A stretch of 64,000 bases of DNA. It comes from Glebionis coronaria. Its lineage: Eukaryota > Streptophyta > Magnoliopsida > Asterales > Asteraceae. Below the pieces are notes generated by a model. That model did no database searches, had not been told where the DNA came from, and saw nothing but the letters and a program-made list of their open reading frames with translations. Of the stretch, positions 61,040 through 64,000 are shown in pieces; the first letter of the stretch is position 1; every line of letters begins with the position of its first letter. Position numbers and translations under genes: made by a program. The stretch is from positions 116,922,340 through 116,986,339 of the forward strand of contig CM046875.1 of assembly GCA_025667525.1 (NCBI GenBank), in the 5' to 3' direction.

Positions 61040-62574
61040 TGTTGGAAATACGTTTTTACGTATTTAGGAAGGTTCGTCCACTCCAACAATATATACATAG
61101 TATGGGCTCGTAGTCATAGTCTAAACATATAACCCACAAAGCGCACATGTAAGGTGGGCTATATAAACCCCCTCCTAGCATGTTAGGAGGGGTGGTTGGT
61201 GGTTGGTTATTCACTTAATCTAATCTTTCTTTCTTTCTCTCCACCTTATCTCTACTTTCTCTCTCTAGTTCTTCATCTATCTCTCCCTCTTTATTAATCA
61301 TTCCATCAATAGTATAATCCAAGGATTACGATAAACTGTCAATTGGTATCAGAGCACTAAAATAAAAATGCATGATCGAGTCTAGAGCCATTTGAGATCA
61401 TCAAATATCTCATTAGGACACACTTTCATAATTCCTAGCTTCTTCACACACTGTGAAAAGTAAGAAAGATCTTAAGAGTCCTACACAAAATCTTCATGAT
61501 CTTGCCTGAACATCCGAGTAATACGAAAGTATTTACAATGAAGATGGAAGTCCTTCTTGAGCGAATATCAAAAAGCTCATGGTAGGTGACTTGTGTGATT
61601 CTTTTTGAGTCAAACTTGTGATAATTGGAAAGCAACAGTGGTTTAATTCTTAACTGAACTTAAACACGTACCAGGCCTCTACGCAATATCTCAGTGATCT
61701 TGTCAGAACACACAGAGTGACACTCTATAGTGTTCACAGTGATGAGTGGAAATCCTTCTAGTGTTAACATCAAAGAGCACTTGGTAGGTAACTTGCAAGA
61801 TTCTATATGAATCAAGCTCGTGACAACTGGAAAGCAACGATGGTGCAATTCTTTAATGAATCAAACTTGTTCCAGGAATCGGATTTGACGGCTTCAAATC
61901 ATGTGGATAATTTTATCCAAATGATTCACTCTTTACGTTCGCAGTCAGCTTTGGATGGTCGAGTAAAGAGAACGGGTTTACCCGCGAAGTCTTGTCAAGG
62001 AGATTTTTAATTAAATCTACCTGCCACAAGTACGATATTTAATATCGTCCAACGGTCTTTACCGGCTGGAGGTAAAATGCTACCGAATTAGAATGAAATG
62101 TTCAAGGCCATTTCATCTGTGTATATGTTTTGTTGCTAACTGTCTTATGCAGCGTAACAAGAAGGTGGCATTGCGATGTACAATCCAGAAGAAGTAGTAA
62201 ACACATGCTTATGCTTTCTGCACTTAATACTTCAACAAATTCAAGAAAGCCTAAAAGTCAAGTCTTCAGATGTATCAAACTCTAAAACTTTCAATAATTA
62301 TAAAGGTATAAGTATGTGGAACATGAAGTCACGAGGAGGCGAATATCACAAGTGATGAATGCACAAGGTCAAGGCAAGGAAACATGCTCAAGACTAAAGT
62401 CAAAGATCTCATCAACATATTCACAAGATAAAGAAAAGACGACTACGAGTTCAAGACAAAGCATAGTATGGTAGGTTTATTTTATTATTGTAACTCGGGT
62501 AACGCCCTTGTTTGGAGTGACCTCCCTTAGGGGGAGATTGATGGAAATACGTTTTTACGTATTTTGGAAGGTCT
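61040..62574 (+). mobile_element. Element G: small non-coding Copia-type LTR element, 3' LTR cut short
   Basis: The 5' LTR runs 61040-61341 (302 bp, TGTTGGAAATACG...ACTGTCA) with TATATAAA near 61160. The primer-binding site TTGGTATCAGAGCA starts at 61343. The interior of about 1.2 kb has no gag or pol frame. The polypurine tract TTAGGGGGAGAT (62528-62538) precedes a second LTR start, TGATGGAAATACG at 62539, which breaks off after about 35 bp and joins element H. Confidence 0.8.
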
Positions 62575-64000
62575 CGGTCACAACTTATTTTATGTGGGAC
62601 AATTTTGTGATGCAAACCTAGAAGTTGCTTTTCGAGAGCATACATGCTTCATTCGTAATTTGGAAGGGGTTGATTTATTGAAAGGTACTCGAGGGAATAA
62701 TTTGTATACTTTGTCTCTACAAGACATGATGGCCGCCTCTCCCGTATATCTTCTCTCCAAAGCATCAAAGACTAAGTCATGGTTATGGCATCGAAGGTTA
62801 TCTCATCTTAACTTTGACGCTATTAATCATTTGGCGAAAAACGAACTTGTTCGTGGTCTTCCTAAACTTACATTTCACAAGGATCATTTGTGTTCCGCGT
62901 GTACAATGGGGAAAAGCACTAAGAAATCATACAAACCCAAGACTGAAGACACCAACCAAGAGAAACTTTATCTGTTGCATATGGATCTTTGTGGGCCAAT
63001 GCGTGTCGAAAGTCTTAGTGGTAAAAGGTACATCCTCGTCATTGTGGATGATTACTCTCGTTTTACATGGGTGAAATTTCTTACAACAAAAATGAGTCAC
63101 CTAAATTCATCATCGGATTTATCAAGATGATTCAAGTGCGTCTCAACACAACTGTCTGACGCATTCGTACAGATAATGGAACCGAATTTGTGAATCAAAT
63201 TTTGCGTGATTATTATGAAGAAGTTGGCATTTCTCATGAAACATTTGTTGCTCGTACTCCATAACAAAACGGCGTCGTTGAAAGGCGAAATCGCACACTT
63301 ATGGAAGCTTCTCGAACGATGTTAATTTACGCAAAGGCTCCATTGTTGTTATGGGCAGAAGCAGTATCTACAGCAGTTTTCACCCAAAACCGGTCACTAA
63401 TTCGTAAACGCCATGGTAAAACACCTTATGAGCTTCTCCATGAAAAAAGTATCAGATTTATCATATCTTCATGTATTTGGTTCTCTTTGCTATCCAAATA
63501 ATGATGGTGACAATTTGGGAAAACTTCAACCAAAGGCTGATATTGGTATTTTCATTGGCTATGCACCCACAAAGAAGGCATACCGAATCTACAATCGTAA
63601 GTCTCATAAGATCGTCGAAACTATGAATGTTGATTTTGATGAGCTGACAGCAACGACTTCTGAGCGAAGCAGCTCTGAACCCACACTTCATGAAATGGGA
63701 CCAGTAACATTAGCTCTGGTCTTGTCCCAAACAACCCTACTTCATCATCATTTACACCACCTTCTAGGAATGAATGGGATACGTTGTTTCAACCGTTCTT
63801 TGATGAATTCTTTACTCCTCCAAGTATTGTTGCTCCAGAACCTGAGGTAATAGCTCCGGTTACTGAAGTTGTCCCTCCAGCAACCGAAGCACAATCAGAT
63901 ACGTCTACACCTACTTGGTCAAGATATACCTTCAACAAGTAATTCTCAACCAACACCCGAACCAACTATCCATGTCATGCCTATTGATGATGAAGAGGAT
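62566..64000 (+). pseudogene. Element H: Copia pol fragment, continuing past the window
   Basis: Begins within the GAG-pre-integrase domain (EGLGHNLFYVGQFCDANL, WLWHRRLSHLNFDAINHLAK, CSACTMGKS). Integrase blocks are HMDLCGPMRVESLSG, IRTDNGTEF and ERRNRTLMEASRTM. There is a frame change near 63110, a TAA inside the third block (about 63262) and another frame change near 63450. The integrase-RT linker runs to the window edge. LTRs are not seen. Confidence 0.85.

Overview
The window is plant nuclear DNA, most likely from a eudicot. One clearly intact host gene is visible: a 16-exon gene on the minus strand (2080-9039) for an AAA-type ATPase, with canonical GT/AG introns and a predicted 797-residue product like the Arabidopsis At4g28000/DAA1 group. 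Almost everything else is transposable-element DNA. The elements are Athila-like and Tekay-like Ty3/Gypsy elements, several Ty1/Copia remnants, tRNA-derived SINEs, and hAT, Harbinger, Stowaway and foldback DNA elements. Family membership (perhaps Asteraceae) is a guess from the style of the repeats and cannot be settled by reading alone.

Layout. 1-2079: degenerate repeat-like sequence with an LTR-like stretch. 2080-9200: the AAA ATPase gene and its TATA box; a SINE lies in intron 11, and a foldback element and a SINE-like insertion lie in intron 1. 9400-10921: small DNA elements, another SINE, and the 3' piece of a broken protein-disulfide-isomerase-like gene. 12049-46264: a three-level nest of LTR retrotransposons. 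Element A (Tekay-like, about 3.07 kb LTRs, heavily decayed interior) is flanked by GAAGT. Its 3' LTR is split by element B (Athila-like, about 3.17 kb LTRs, nearly complete gag-pol), flanked by CTGCC. B's 5' LTR is split by element C (about 1.87 kb LTRs, gag-protease only), flanked by TGTTT. All three target duplications are exact, so the order of insertion is A, then B, then C. 46661-46974: the 5' piece of the disulfide-isomerase pseudogene, separated from its 3' piece by the whole nest. 47-52 kb: tandem repeats, a Harbinger derivative carrying a transposase remnant, a 1.5 kb foldback element with a hAT-type MITE inside, and a Stowaway MITE. 52193-64000: a chain of broken Copia elements (D, E, F, G, H), including a junction where the 3' LTR of the small element G is fused to the pol region of another Copia element, H.

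How the parts work together. The ATPase gene is the only likely source of a cellular protein. In the nest, B still shows recognisable gag, protease, RT, RNase H and integrase, but it has two in-frame stops, two frameshifts and an altered RT active site, so it should not move by itself. C lacks RT and integrase but shares B's primer-binding site and parts of its 3' untranslated region. This fits a non-autonomous element that once used enzymes from an Athila relative. The most unusual signals are C itself (a gag-protease protein with a hydrophobic tail, and an LTR array of about 23 CCGAT/GCGAT motifs), the repeated polypurine modules in B and C, and the perfect GC-rich palindromes in A's LTR.
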